The notes under the pieces: model-generated
What the model was told of the DNA's origin: nothing
The model's database searches: none
Seen by the model: the letters and a program-made list of their open reading frames with translations, nothing else
NCBI GenBank assembly: GCA_035452965.1
Contig: DAOTCE010000022.1
Coordinates: forward strand, 20,107-84,106
Length of the DNA: 64,000 nt
DNA from: Candidatus Paceibacterota bacterium
GTDB taxonomy: Bacteria; Verrucomicrobiota; Verrucomicrobiia; Limisphaerales; UBA8199
Direction of reading: 5' to 3'
Position numbers and translations under genes: made by a program
Shown: positions 46,034 to 53,546 of the stretch, in pieces
How positions within the stretch are numbered: position 1 is the first letter of the stretch
How the letters are laid out: each line of letters opens with the position of its first letter

Positions 46034-47197
46034 ATGCACATAGCAATTCTGACCGCAACATTACTGGGCGCGATCGGCTTATTCGGGGTGGAGGCTGCCG
46101 TCCCGGAACAACAGGAGGTATTCCTCGCCGGCCAGGGGGGCTACCACACTTACCGCATTCCCGCCCTGATCGTCACGAAGAACAATACCCTGCTGGCCTT
46201 CTGCGAAGGCCGCAAGAACAGCCGCTCGGACACCGGCGACATTGACTTGCTCCTCAGGCGCTCCACGGACGGGGGCAAGACCTGGGGTGCGCAGCAAGTC
46301 GTGTGGGACGACGGGCCGAACACCTGCGGCAACCCGTGCCCCGTCGTGGATGAGCAGACTGGCACCATCTGGCTACTGCTGACGCATAACCCGGGCAACA
46401 CGCACGAGGCCCAGATCAAGGAGCGGCAGCCGGGCGGCACCCGAACCGTCTGGGTGGCGCGCAGCGATGACGACGGCAAAACGTGGTCCGCGCCCGCCGA
46501 CATTACCAGCACCACTAAAGAGCCCGGCTGGGGTTGGTACGCGACCGGCCCCGGCGTCGGCATCCAGGTCCAGCACGGCCCACACCGGGGCCGGCTCGTG
46601 ATTCCCTGCGACCATTCCTACCACCGGACGGATGGAGCGGGAGAAGAGGGCAGCGTCGGAAACGGCTCACATGTGATCTACAGCGACGACCAGGGCCGCA
46701 CCTGGAAACTGGGCGGCACCGCGCGCCCGCATATGAACGAGTCACAGGTGGCAGAGCTGGCCGATGGCAAAGGCACCCTGCTCCTGAACATGCGCACCAC
46801 CTCCAGGACCGGCCGCCGGGGGCAATCACTCAGTCGCGACGGCGGCTTGACCTGGACGGCTCCGGCGTTCCAACCGGAGCTGGTCGAACCTCGCTGCCAG
46901 GCAAGCCTATTGCGTCACAGCTGGCCCGAGGGAGAAAGGTCGGGACGTATTCTCTTCTCCAATCCCGCCGGCGTGGGCCGCACAAATTTGACCGTGCGGG
47001 TCAGTCTCGACGATGGAAAGACATGGCCGGTCGCAAGAACGCTTAACAAGGCGCACTCCGCCTATTCGTGCCTGGCGGTCCTCCCTGATGGTTCCATAGG
47101 TTGCCTCTACGAACGCGGCCGCGCGAACCCCTACCAGCAAATCACCTTTGCCCGCTTCTCCCTCGCCTGGCTCAGCACAAGCGGCGGCTCGCGCTAG
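46034..47197 (+). CDS. Secreted sialidase-like (BNR/Asp-box, GH33-type) enzyme
   Basis: 387 aa with a short N-terminal export signal (AILTATLLGAIGLFGVEA). The arginine-triad RIP motif is in TYRIPALIV near residue 40. At least five Asp boxes (SxDxGxxW style) are visible: STDGGKTW, SDDDGKTW, SDDQGRTW, SRDGGLTW and SLDDGKTW. A Tyr in AYSCLAVLPDG and a following Glu fit the nucleophile region. Such enzymes release terminal sialic acid; Verrucomicrobial relatives may act on other nonulosonic acids or glycans. Its stop codon overlaps that of hisA on the opposite strand. Confidence 0.88.
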   Translation: MHIAILTATLLGAIGLFGVEAAVPEQQEVFLAGQGGYHTYRIPALIVTKNNTLLAFCEGRKNSRSDTGDIDLLLRRSTDGGKTWGAQQVVWDDGPNTCGNPCPVVDEQTGTIWLLLTHNPGNTHEAQIKERQPGGTRTVWVARSDDDGKTWSAPADITSTTKEPGWGWYATGPGVGIQVQHGPHRGRLVIPCDHSYHRTDGAGEEGSVGNGSHVIYSDDQGRTWKLGGTARPHMNESQVAELADGKGTLLLNMRTTSRTGRRGQSLSRDGGLTWTAPAFQPELVEPRCQASLLRHSWPEGERSGRILFSNPAGVGRTNLTVRVSLDDGKTWPVARTLNKAHSAYSCLAVLPDGSIGCLYERGRANPYQQITFARFSLAWLSTSGGSR

Positions 47198-47964
47198 GCG
47201 GGGGAATTCAGCCGGCGGTTGAACGCCACGGCGTCTTCATACCGCACCCCGCTGCCGCCGAAGATGTCCAGAGCAGAACCGATGGTCAGGTCAATCCTCC
47301 CCTGCCCCAGTTCGGTCACGGCCTGCAGGTCCGCCAGCGAACTGGCGCCGCCCGCGTAGGTGGTGGGAATGGGCGACCACCCGCCCAGCCTGGATACCAG
47401 CTCCCGGTCAATGCCCCGGCACTGCCCCTCCACGTCCACGGCGTGAATGAGAAACTCGGCGCAGGAGCTGGCCAGCGTTGCCAGGTTCTCCCGGCTGACC
47501 GCAAGGTTAGTGAACTTCTGCCAGCGGTCAGTGACCACGTAGTAATCCGTGCCACGCCGACGGCAGCTTAGGTCCAGCACCAGCCGCGCCCGACCAATAG
47601 CCTCGACAAGCTGCCCGAGGCGCTCCCAGTCCACCTGGCCGCCGCGAAACACCCAGGAGGTGACAATCACGTGTGAGGCACCGGCGTCCAGCCACGATTG
47701 CGCGTTGTCGAGATTGACGCCGCCGCCGACCTGGAGTCCGCCAGGGTAGGCCTGCAACGCGGCGTGGGCCTCGGCCTCGTTGCCGGGGCCGAGCATGATC
47801 ACGTGCCCGCCCTTGAGGCCATCGCGCTGGTAAAGGCCGGCATACCACGCCGCGGGCCGATCCGAGACGAAGTTCGTCCGCAGCCGCCCGGGCTCCGCGC
47901 CAAGCGTGCCGCCGACAATCTGTTTCACTTTGCCTTCGTGCAGATCTATGCAGGGACGAAACAT
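47194..47964 (-). CDS. hisA: Eukaryotic-type HisA (ProFAR isomerase)
   Basis: 256 aa. It catalyses the ProFAR to PRFAR Amadori isomerisation in histidine synthesis. The sequence follows the yeast/plant HIS6 type rather than usual bacterial HisA: CIDLHEGKVKQIVGGTL at the start, GGHVIMLGPGNEAEA, LQVGGGVN, VIVTSWVF, LVLDLSCRRRG, FLIHAVDVEG, YAGGASSLADL and DLTIGSALDIFGG. TIM-barrel phosphate loops are complete. No other his gene is nearby. The gene ends head-on against the sialidase, and the two stop codons share one CTAG. Confidence 0.93.
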   Translation of the reverse strand: MFRPCIDLHEGKVKQIVGGTLGAEPGRLRTNFVSDRPAAWYAGLYQRDGLKGGHVIMLGPGNEAEAHAALQAYPGGLQVGGGVNLDNAQSWLDAGASHVIVTSWVFRGGQVDWERLGQLVEAIGRARLVLDLSCRRRGTDYYVVTDRWQKFTNLAVSRENLATLASSCAEFLIHAVDVEGQCRGIDRELVSRLGGWSPIPTTYAGGASSLADLQAVTELGQGRIDLTIGSALDIFGGSGVRYEDAVAFNRRLNSPA

Positions 47965-48062
47965 CGCAAGGCCCCGAATCTAAAGCCTGACGGCCAAAGT
48001 CTAAAGCCCAAAGTCACGTACCAAAGCTTGAAAGCCAACGCGGGTGGTGTCAAAACACGCGT

Positions 48063-48746
48063 GTGCGCCGGCTGATGCTGATTTTGCTTGTGACCCTTGC
48101 GGGTTGTCAGTGCCCGCAGCAGCAGGGGTCCTCGGCCCAGTCAGGCCGGGAGCCAGGCTATCCCGCACACTGGTGGGCCCCGATCTCGAAGGAGGGCGCG
48201 CCGGCGTGGGAGATGCTGCCCCAGGAGGCCGGTCCCGGGGAGGTGATTTTGACCAAGCGTAATGAGCTGGGATTGCTGTCCAACTTTGCCGCAACGCCTT
48301 TTGTCTTTCACGGCCGCCGCTACGCCAGCCTGGAAGGCTTCTGGCAGATGATGAAATACCCGGAAGGCCCGGATGACCCACGCGCGACTTTTCCCGGTCT
48401 GCACTGGGCTTTCAATCGGGAGCAGGTGGCGCAGTTGACGGGCTTTGCGGCCAAGCGGGCGGGCACACTCGCCGAACAGAACATGCTGAAGATGGGCATA
48501 GGCTGGGTGAGCTTCGAAGGAAAGCGCTTCGACTACAAACCCGCCACTCCTGGCGAGCATTGCCGCCTCATCGCGGCGGCGACCCGGGAGAAAGTCCGGC
48601 AGAATCCGCAGGTGCAGAAAGCCTTGCTGGCGACTGGCAACCTCGTCCTCAAGCCGGACCATCACCAGGACCCAAATGCGCCCGCGGCCTGGCGCTATTG
48701 CGAGATCCTCATGCACATCAGGACCGAGCTGCGGCAACAACGCTGA
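48063..48746 (+). CDS. NADAR (YbiA-like) domain lipoprotein
   Basis: 227 aa from GTG 48063 (an ATG lies at 48075). The N-terminus is a typical lipoprotein signal (LMLILLVTLAGC, Cys at residue 15), followed by a short linker. From about residue 60 comes a NADAR-type domain: LSNFAATPFVFHGRRYASLE, GFWQMMKYPEG, WVSFEGKRFDY and a C-terminal CEILMHIRTEL. Known NADAR/YbiA proteins are cytoplasmic N-glycosidases acting on riboflavin-pathway intermediates or ADP-ribose-linked products. Export with a lipid anchor is therefore surprising. The Glu of SLEGFWQ is in the place of the conserved active-site Glu of the family. Confidence 0.82.
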   Translation: MRRLMLILLVTLAGCQCPQQQGSSAQSGREPGYPAHWWAPISKEGAPAWEMLPQEAGPGEVILTKRNELGLLSNFAATPFVFHGRRYASLEGFWQMMKYPEGPDDPRATFPGLHWAFNREQVAQLTGFAAKRAGTLAEQNMLKMGIGWVSFEGKRFDYKPATPGEHCRLIAAATREKVRQNPQVQKALLATGNLVLKPDHHQDPNAPAAWRYCEILMHIRTELRQQR

Positions 48747-48813
48747 CCCGCGAAAGCGCACTCCCCTTCGCCTCTCGACAAATAGCCACGGCTGCGGCTT
48801 AATTGCGCCGGAC

Positions 48814-49827
48814 ATGAACCAGACGAAGCTTTCCGTTGTGCGCGTCCGCCAAATCCTGGCCAAGGCAAGGCAGACTCGCCTCCTTGTCATCGGCGACGCC
48901 ATGCTCGACCACTTCGTGCGGGGCAGCGTGGGTCGCATTTCGCCCGAGGCGCCCGTGCCGGTCCTGGATTTTGAGGGCGAGGATTTTATGCCGGGCGGGG
49001 CGGCCAACGTCGCGCGCAACCTGACAGCGCTGGAAGTGCCAACCGAGCTGCTGGGGGCTGTGGGCGGCGACGTGGCGGGCGAACAGCTCAAGCGCCTGCT
49101 GGGGGAGCATCACATCGGTTGCCACGGACTCCTCACCGACCCCGCGCGCCTCACCAGTGTCAAGACGCGCGTGGTAGCCCAGAAACAGCAAGTGGTCCGC
49201 ATTGATCGTGAATCTCGCGACGGGCTCAGCGCACCCATTGCCGATCGGCTCGTGAAGACGATGGAGCGGATGGTCCGGGGCGCCGGAGCGGTAATCGTCG
49301 GCGATTATGGCAAGGGGGTGGTCACGCAACCATTGCTGGACGAGATCAAGCGGATTTGTCGCGCCCACGGCGTCTGGCTTAGCCTGGATCCCAAGCCGGT
49401 GCACAAGCTCGATTTGTCCCGGCTGTCACTGATCACCCCCAACCGCAAGGAAGCCTTCGAGCTGGCTGGCTTGCCGGATGAAACGCGGCACCAAAATCCA
49501 TTCAAGGACACTAATCTGCTGCGCGCCGCCGGGTGCCTGCTAAACGAGCTGCGGCCGGCGCTGCTGCTGATTACGCTGGGCGAGTTGGGCATGCTGCTTT
49601 GCCGCCACGGCCAGAAGCCGTTCCACATTCCGACGGTCGCGCAGGAAGTGTTCGATGTGTCGGGAGCCGGCGACACAGTGATTGCCACCTTTACGCTGGC
49701 GATTGCAGCCGGCGCCTCGCCGCTGGAGGCGGCCATTATCTCCAACCACGCCGCCGGCATCGTCGTCGGCAAAGCCGGCACCGCCACCGTCTCCCCCGGG
49801 GAATTGCTGGCGAGCTTCAAGCCGTAG
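48814..49827 (+). CDS. hldA: D-glycero-beta-D-manno-heptose-7-phosphate kinase (HldE N-terminal type)
   Basis: 337 aa from ATG 48814. It is a PfkB-family sugar kinase with the signatures MPGGAANVARNL near residue 60, IVGDYGKGV, LSLDPKP, TPNRKEA and the catalytic VSGAGDTV near 281. The order and spacing match the kinase half of HldE/RfaE, which makes heptose-1,7-bisphosphate for the LPS inner core. The adenylyltransferase half is absent, so a separate hldC-type gene should exist elsewhere. It precedes panB, moaC and mog on the same strand. Confidence 0.88.
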   Translation: MNQTKLSVVRVRQILAKARQTRLLVIGDAMLDHFVRGSVGRISPEAPVPVLDFEGEDFMPGGAANVARNLTALEVPTELLGAVGGDVAGEQLKRLLGEHHIGCHGLLTDPARLTSVKTRVVAQKQQVVRIDRESRDGLSAPIADRLVKTMERMVRGAGAVIVGDYGKGVVTQPLLDEIKRICRAHGVWLSLDPKPVHKLDLSRLSLITPNRKEAFELAGLPDETRHQNPFKDTNLLRAAGCLLNELRPALLLITLGELGMLLCRHGQKPFHIPTVAQEVFDVSGAGDTVIATFTLAIAAGASPLEAAIISNHAAGIVVGKAGTATVSPGELLASFKP

Positions 49828-49936
49828 CCTGAACATCTCGCGGCTGCGAAAGCGGCGCGCGCGGCGGAGTGCACGCCTCGTGGCCGCTGTTCAATTTCAG
49901 CTTGTCGGGGGCGGCTCCAGCCGCGATGGTTGGAGC

Positions 49937-50713
49937 ATGACGGGGACCAAAGTAACCGCTGAGACTATTCGCTCGATGAAAGCGCGGGGCGAGAGAATCG
50001 CCGCGCTGACCGCTTACGACTTTCCCATGACCCGGCTGCTGGATGAAGCCGGCATTCCCCTGATATTGGTGGGCGACTCGCTGGGCATGGTCGTGCTCGG
50101 TTACCCCGACACCACCCATGTCACCATGGCGGAGATGGAACATCACGTCCGGGCGGCGGCGCGGGCAAAACCCCGCGCCCTGCTGGTGGCGGACATGCCT
50201 TACCGCAGCTACGAGACCGTGGCGGACTCAGTGGCAAACGCAAAACGCCTTGCAAAGGCCGGGGCGGAAGCCGTCAAGGCCGAAGGGGGACTCGAAATTC
50301 AGGACCAGGTGCGAGCCATCGTGGCGAGCGGCATTCCCTTTCTGGGTCATCTCGGGATGCTGCCCCAGCACGTGCTGGAAGAAGGCGGCTACCGCGTCAA
50401 AGGCAAGACCGAGCCGGAGCATCAGAAACTGCTGGCGGATGCGCAGGCGCTGGCTCGAGCCGGGGCTTTTGCCGTTGTGCTCGAACTGATCACGGCGCGG
50501 GTAAGCGCGGAACTGACCCGCCAGGTGCCCATCCCTACCATTGGAATTGGCGCTGGTCCGGATTGTGACGGGCAGATACTGGTCACGCCCGATCTGCTTG
50601 GGATGCTGCCCTGGTACGACCTCAAGCACGTGAAGCCCAGGCTCAACGCCGCCGAACAGATGCGAAAGGTAGTCAAGGAATGGAAACGGGGTGTCGAAGG
50701 GGTCAAGGAGTGA
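49937..50713 (+). CDS. panB: Ketopantoate hydroxymethyltransferase
   Basis: 258 aa from ATG 49937. PanB transfers a hydroxymethyl group from methylene-tetrahydrofolate to 2-oxoisovalerate, the first step of pantothenate and CoA synthesis. Conserved segments visible are ALTAYDFPMTRLLDEAGI, VGDSLGMVVLGY, VTMAEMEHH, LLVADMPYRSY, AEAVKAEGG, IPFLGHLGMLPQ, VLELI and IPTIGIGAGPDCDGQILV. The metal-binding Asp and catalytic Glu are in place. moaC follows directly. No panC is in the window. Confidence 0.95.
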   Translation: MTGTKVTAETIRSMKARGERIAALTAYDFPMTRLLDEAGIPLILVGDSLGMVVLGYPDTTHVTMAEMEHHVRAAARAKPRALLVADMPYRSYETVADSVANAKRLAKAGAEAVKAEGGLEIQDQVRAIVASGIPFLGHLGMLPQHVLEEGGYRVKGKTEPEHQKLLADAQALARAGAFAVVLELITARVSAELTRQVPIPTIGIGAGPDCDGQILVTPDLLGMLPWYDLKHVKPRLNAAEQMRKVVKEWKRGVEGVKE

Positions 50714-50714
50714 A

Positions 50715-51167
50715 TTGAAAACGCTAACCCATATTGACGCGCGGGGGGAGGCGAGCATGGTGGACGTCTCGGCCAAGCCCGTGATGCTGCGGGAAGCCGT
50801 TGCCCGTGGCGAGGTCCGGCTGCAACGTGCCACGCTCCAGCTCATCGAATCCCAGACCATCGCCAAGGGCAACGTGCTGGCCGCCGCGCGGCTGGCGGGC
50901 ATCCTGGCCGCGAAGAAGACGGGTGAACTCATCCCGCTTTGTCATCCGCTGCCGCTGACGCATTGCGAGGTCAGCTTCGACATCCCCCGGACCCGCGACC
51001 GGATCGTCATCACCGCTGCCGCGAGGATTGCCGCGCAGACAGGCGTGGAGATGGAAGCCCTCACGGCCGTGAGCGTGGCGGCGCTCACGATCTACGACAT
51101 GTGCAAGGCAGCGGACAAGACCATGCGCCTGACCAACGTGCGGCTGGTATCCAAAACCAAGCGCTGA
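50715..51167 (+). CDS. moaC: Cyclic pyranopterin monophosphate synthase
   Basis: 150 aa if translation begins at TTG 50715, one base after the panB stop; an in-frame GTG at 50691 would add 8 residues. MoaC works with MoaA to make the cyclic pyranopterin precursor of molybdenum cofactor. Motifs include THIDARGEASMVDVSAK, IAKGNVLAAARLAGILAAKK, ELIPLCHPLPLTH, TGVEMEALTAVSVAALTIYD and KAADKTMRLTNVRL. The catalytic Lys and Asp regions are complete. It lies between panB and mog and supplies the cofactor needed by the hydroxylase at 10-14 kb. Confidence 0.93.
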   Translation: MKTLTHIDARGEASMVDVSAKPVMLREAVARGEVRLQRATLQLIESQTIAKGNVLAAARLAGILAAKKTGELIPLCHPLPLTHCEVSFDIPRTRDRIVITAAARIAAQTGVEMEALTAVSVAALTIYDMCKAADKTMRLTNVRLVSKTKR

Positions 51168-51181
51168 ACAAGATCCTCCGC

Positions 51182-51691
51182 ATGGAGATTCAGACCGGTA
51201 TCATCACCATCTCGGATAGGGCGGCCAAAGGGCTTTACGCCGATTTGAGCGGCCCGGCGCTGCGGACGGCAGCCGAAAGGCATGGCTGGAAGGTGGCCGC
51301 GCAATCGTTGGTGGCGGATGAGCCGCGGGAAATTCAGCGGGCGGTGCGGGAGCAGATCCGGCGGGGCTGCCGGCTCGTGCTGACCGCCGGCGGCACGGGC
51401 GTGGGACCGCGCGATGTGACCCCTGAGGCGGTGCGCGAAATCGCCAGGCGCGAGCTGCCCGGCTTTGGAGAAACGATGCGGCTGGAATCATTGAAGCTGA
51501 CCCGGAACGCGATTCTGTCACGAAGCCTGGCGGTGGTGGTGGACCAGGCGTTGGTGATCTGCCTGCCCGGCAAGCCGCAGGCGGCGGTTGAGTGCCTGGG
51601 ATTCGTCGCGGGTGCCATTCCACACTGCCTGGAAGTGTTGGGCGAAGCCCCGCCAGGCAAGCCGATTGTGTCCGGGGAATGGAAGCCGTAG
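51182..51691 (+). CDS. mog: Molybdopterin adenylyltransferase (MogA/MoaB type)
   Basis: 169 aa from ATG 51182. Signatures are GIITISDRAAKGLYADLSGP at the start, the phosphate-binding TAGGTGVGPRDVTPEA, and LPGKPQAAVECL near the end. It adenylates molybdopterin before molybdate insertion; some MoaB homologues lack this activity and the sequence alone does not decide between them. It starts 14 nt after moaC, so they are co-transcribed. The repeat-bearing intergenic region follows. Confidence 0.9.
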   Translation: MEIQTGIITISDRAAKGLYADLSGPALRTAAERHGWKVAAQSLVADEPREIQRAVREQIRRGCRLVLTAGGTGVGPRDVTPEAVREIARRELPGFGETMRLESLKLTRNAILSRSLAVVVDQALVICLPGKPQAAVECLGFVAGAIPHCLEVLGEAPPGKPIVSGEWKP

Positions 51692-52067
51692 CGGAGGAGC
51701 GGCGGCACAGTTGCAATGGCCGCACGCCAGCGCTGGCTTGCGTTGGGCTGGACTATGGCTCGTTAGTGAGGTCAGGCTACGGTGTGTATCCCATGGGGAG
51801 CGCTCCCCATGGGATACACACCGTAGCACCACCGCGTCAGCACCGTATCCCCCAGCCAAACACGCCGGGGTCAGCGGGGACTGGAAAGGGCAGGCAGGCA
51901 GCATCACTGTCCAAAAACTGGACAGTGCGCGAGGCTGGAGGTTGAGGTAGCCCATCCGGGTTTGGCGGTGGGCACTGATGACATTGTGTTACCTTTGCCT
52001 CGTCCATCCGGAAGGTGAGAGTAGAAATCCCCGTTGGCGCGTCCCGGCTATCCTTGATGAACCGAAA
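51692..52067. other. Convergent intergenic region carrying a palindromic element and a hairpin
   Basis: 376 nt between the mog gene (plus) and the FGE-like gene (minus). It contains the 141-bp palindromic element (51734-51874) and a perfect 9-bp hairpin at 51905-51927 (CACTGTCCA, loop AAAAC, TGGACAGTG). No gene is supported; short open frames here result from the palindrome. Confidence 0.7.
51734..51874. repeat. Dispersed palindromic element, copy 1
   Basis: Core 51776-51827 is a perfect 52-bp palindrome centred on AGCGCT; each arm reads GCTACGGTGTGTATCCCATG then GGGAGC. Left flank begins TGGCTTGCG; right flank has the 11-bp step CACCGTAGCAC, CACCGCGTCAG, CACCGTATCCC and ends GGGGTCAG. Copy 2 at 60245-60385 aligns without gaps over all 141 bp. 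Confidence 0.93.
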
Positions 52068-53240
52068 TCAGAGCCCTCTCACGCAACGAAACCCGAAAGT
52101 GCCGGCAGCCCCCTCCGGGTCGTTGAGGCTGCGGTCGGCGCACCGAGCGACGTGGGCGTGGCTTTGCCAGCTGCCGCCCCGCAAGACACGGAAGCCGCCG
52201 ACAGAGGCAGGGCCACGTGGATTATTGCTTGGCGAAGAGCTGTAGTAGCTGCTCGAATACCAATCCCAACACCACTCCCACACGTTCCCGGCCATGTCAT
52301 ACAACCCATACCCGTTGGGCGCAAAATAGCCCGCCGGACTGGTGTACGGGTCAACGTCATCATCAAACGTCGGATGATACTCCCGTGTAAGACTGGTGTC
52401 GTAGGGGTAGCCCGGGTAACTGAGGTAATTTGCCCAGGTGTGCTGGATGGTATCCGGATCGCTCCATGGAAAGCGGTGCCCGCTCACCCCGCCCCGCGCC
52501 GCCTTCTCCCACTCCGCCTCCGTCGGCAGCCGATATCCGTTTGCATTCCACTTGGGGTGAGGTGTGCCCGTCCCGGTCTTATACACCGTGCTCAACCCCG
52601 ATTCGTTGTAGTAGCACGGCACAAGCCCCTCCTTCTGGCTCCGCGCATTGCACCACTTCGCGCAGTCCCGCCAACTCACCCGCTGCACCGGGTGAGTGGC
52701 CGCCTTGCCGGAACCAGCACATTCGTATGTGTACCCGTTTCCCGCGTTCCACGCCTTCACCTCGTCCCACAACGCCTTGGTCACTTCATACCGGTCCATG
52801 TAGAACGCGCTCACATACACCGTGTGCAACGGAAGCTCATCGGGATCACCCTCACCGCTGGCCATGCAGTTGCCCATGGGAAAGCTGCCGGCGGGGATGA
52901 GAACCATGCCGGGGGGAGGCGGCGCGATGCTCACCAACTCCTCCACGCGGTAAAACCGCTGCGAGACCGCCGCCGCGCCGGTGTCCACATATTCATACGG
53001 GCTTTCGCTCACCACCAGGTTCGTCAACACCTTCCACTGGGGCTGGCCCAAATTGGTGCAGCATTGAATCTGGTTGGTCAGGCCCAGGTCACTCTGAACG
53101 TCAAACCGCACCACGCCCGCCACCATGGTGAGGTTCGTGATGACCGGCGCTGCCCCCAGCGCCGCCAGCCCAGCCCCGAACGCCAGCGCGCACAGGCATA
53201 GGCTGATGGTTCGAGATGCGTTACTTATGCAGGTGTTCAT
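52068..53240 (-). CDS. Secreted formylglycine-generating-enzyme-like (SUMF1/FGE) protein
   Basis: 390 aa from ATG 53240. A signal peptide (TISLCLCALAFGAGLAALGA) is followed by a copy of the 'STNL...FYR' module in early position (IQCCTNLGQPQWKVLT... RFYRVEEL). The FGE-sulfatase domain follows from about residue 115: GMVLIPAGSFPMGN, YVSAFYMDRYEVTKALWDEV, HPVQRVSWRDCAKWCNA, GYRLPTEAEWEKAARGG, GLYDMAGNVWEWCWDWY, RVLRGGSW and GTFGFRCV. FGE converts a sulfatase Cys to formylglycine, but the fold is also used by unrelated proteins, and no sulfatase gene is nearby. Whether it is an active FGE is open. Confidence 0.88.
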   Translation of the reverse strand: MNTCISNASRTISLCLCALAFGAGLAALGAAPVITNLTMVAGVVRFDVQSDLGLTNQIQCCTNLGQPQWKVLTNLVVSESPYEYVDTGAAAVSQRFYRVEELVSIAPPPPGMVLIPAGSFPMGNCMASGEGDPDELPLHTVYVSAFYMDRYEVTKALWDEVKAWNAGNGYTYECAGSGKAATHPVQRVSWRDCAKWCNARSQKEGLVPCYYNESGLSTVYKTGTGTPHPKWNANGYRLPTEAEWEKAARGGVSGHRFPWSDPDTIQHTWANYLSYPGYPYDTSLTREYHPTFDDDVDPYTSPAGYFAPNGYGLYDMAGNVWEWCWDWYSSSYYSSSPSNNPRGPASVGGFRVLRGGSWQSHAHVARCADRSLNDPEGAAGTFGFRCVRGL

Positions 53241-53546
53241 GCTTGTTCCTTCCAGAAGTCGAGTGCGATCAGCCCGTTGCCCTGAGAGGCATCCGCCGCC
53301 CAGAGAGTTTGCCCGCCCATTCTTGAGCATTTGTAGCAGACGTTTTAGTATCCAGGCAATCGTAACCGCCAACGTCAGTTGGCGCATTCTCTTGCCGGAA
53401 CGGAGATTAGCGCCAACTGACGTTGGTGGCTACATCTTCTTGAACCCGCCCGGCGCAGGAGTTCCCAACACTCAGGGCGCCTGGTCTGCGCCCGGGCAAC
53501 AAAGGAACCTTTTGCCATGACCGGTGTTGCCAGGTAGAATCAGCTC
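53241..53546. other. Divergent intergenic region with a MITE-like inverted repeat
   Basis: 306 nt between the divergent FGE-like and PilT genes. It contains the inverted repeat at 53362-53433. No promoter could be chosen with confidence. Confidence 0.6.
53362..53433. repeat. 24-bp-arm inverted repeat (MITE/REP-like)
   Basis: Left arm 53362-53385 (GTAACCGCCAACGTCAGTTG then GCGC) and right arm 53410-53433 (GCGCCAACTGACGTTGGTGG then CTAC) pair with only two mismatches, both of which can form G-U pairs in RNA. The 24-nt spacer contains a small TCTC/GAGA stem. This could be a non-autonomous mobile element or a bidirectional structure between divergent genes. Confidence 0.88.

Noticed and set aside
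51588..51955. Open frames on both strands running across palindrome copy 1, similar to those at 60210-60593
   Set aside because: The shared peptide is only the translation of the palindrome; no start signal and no conservation outside it.
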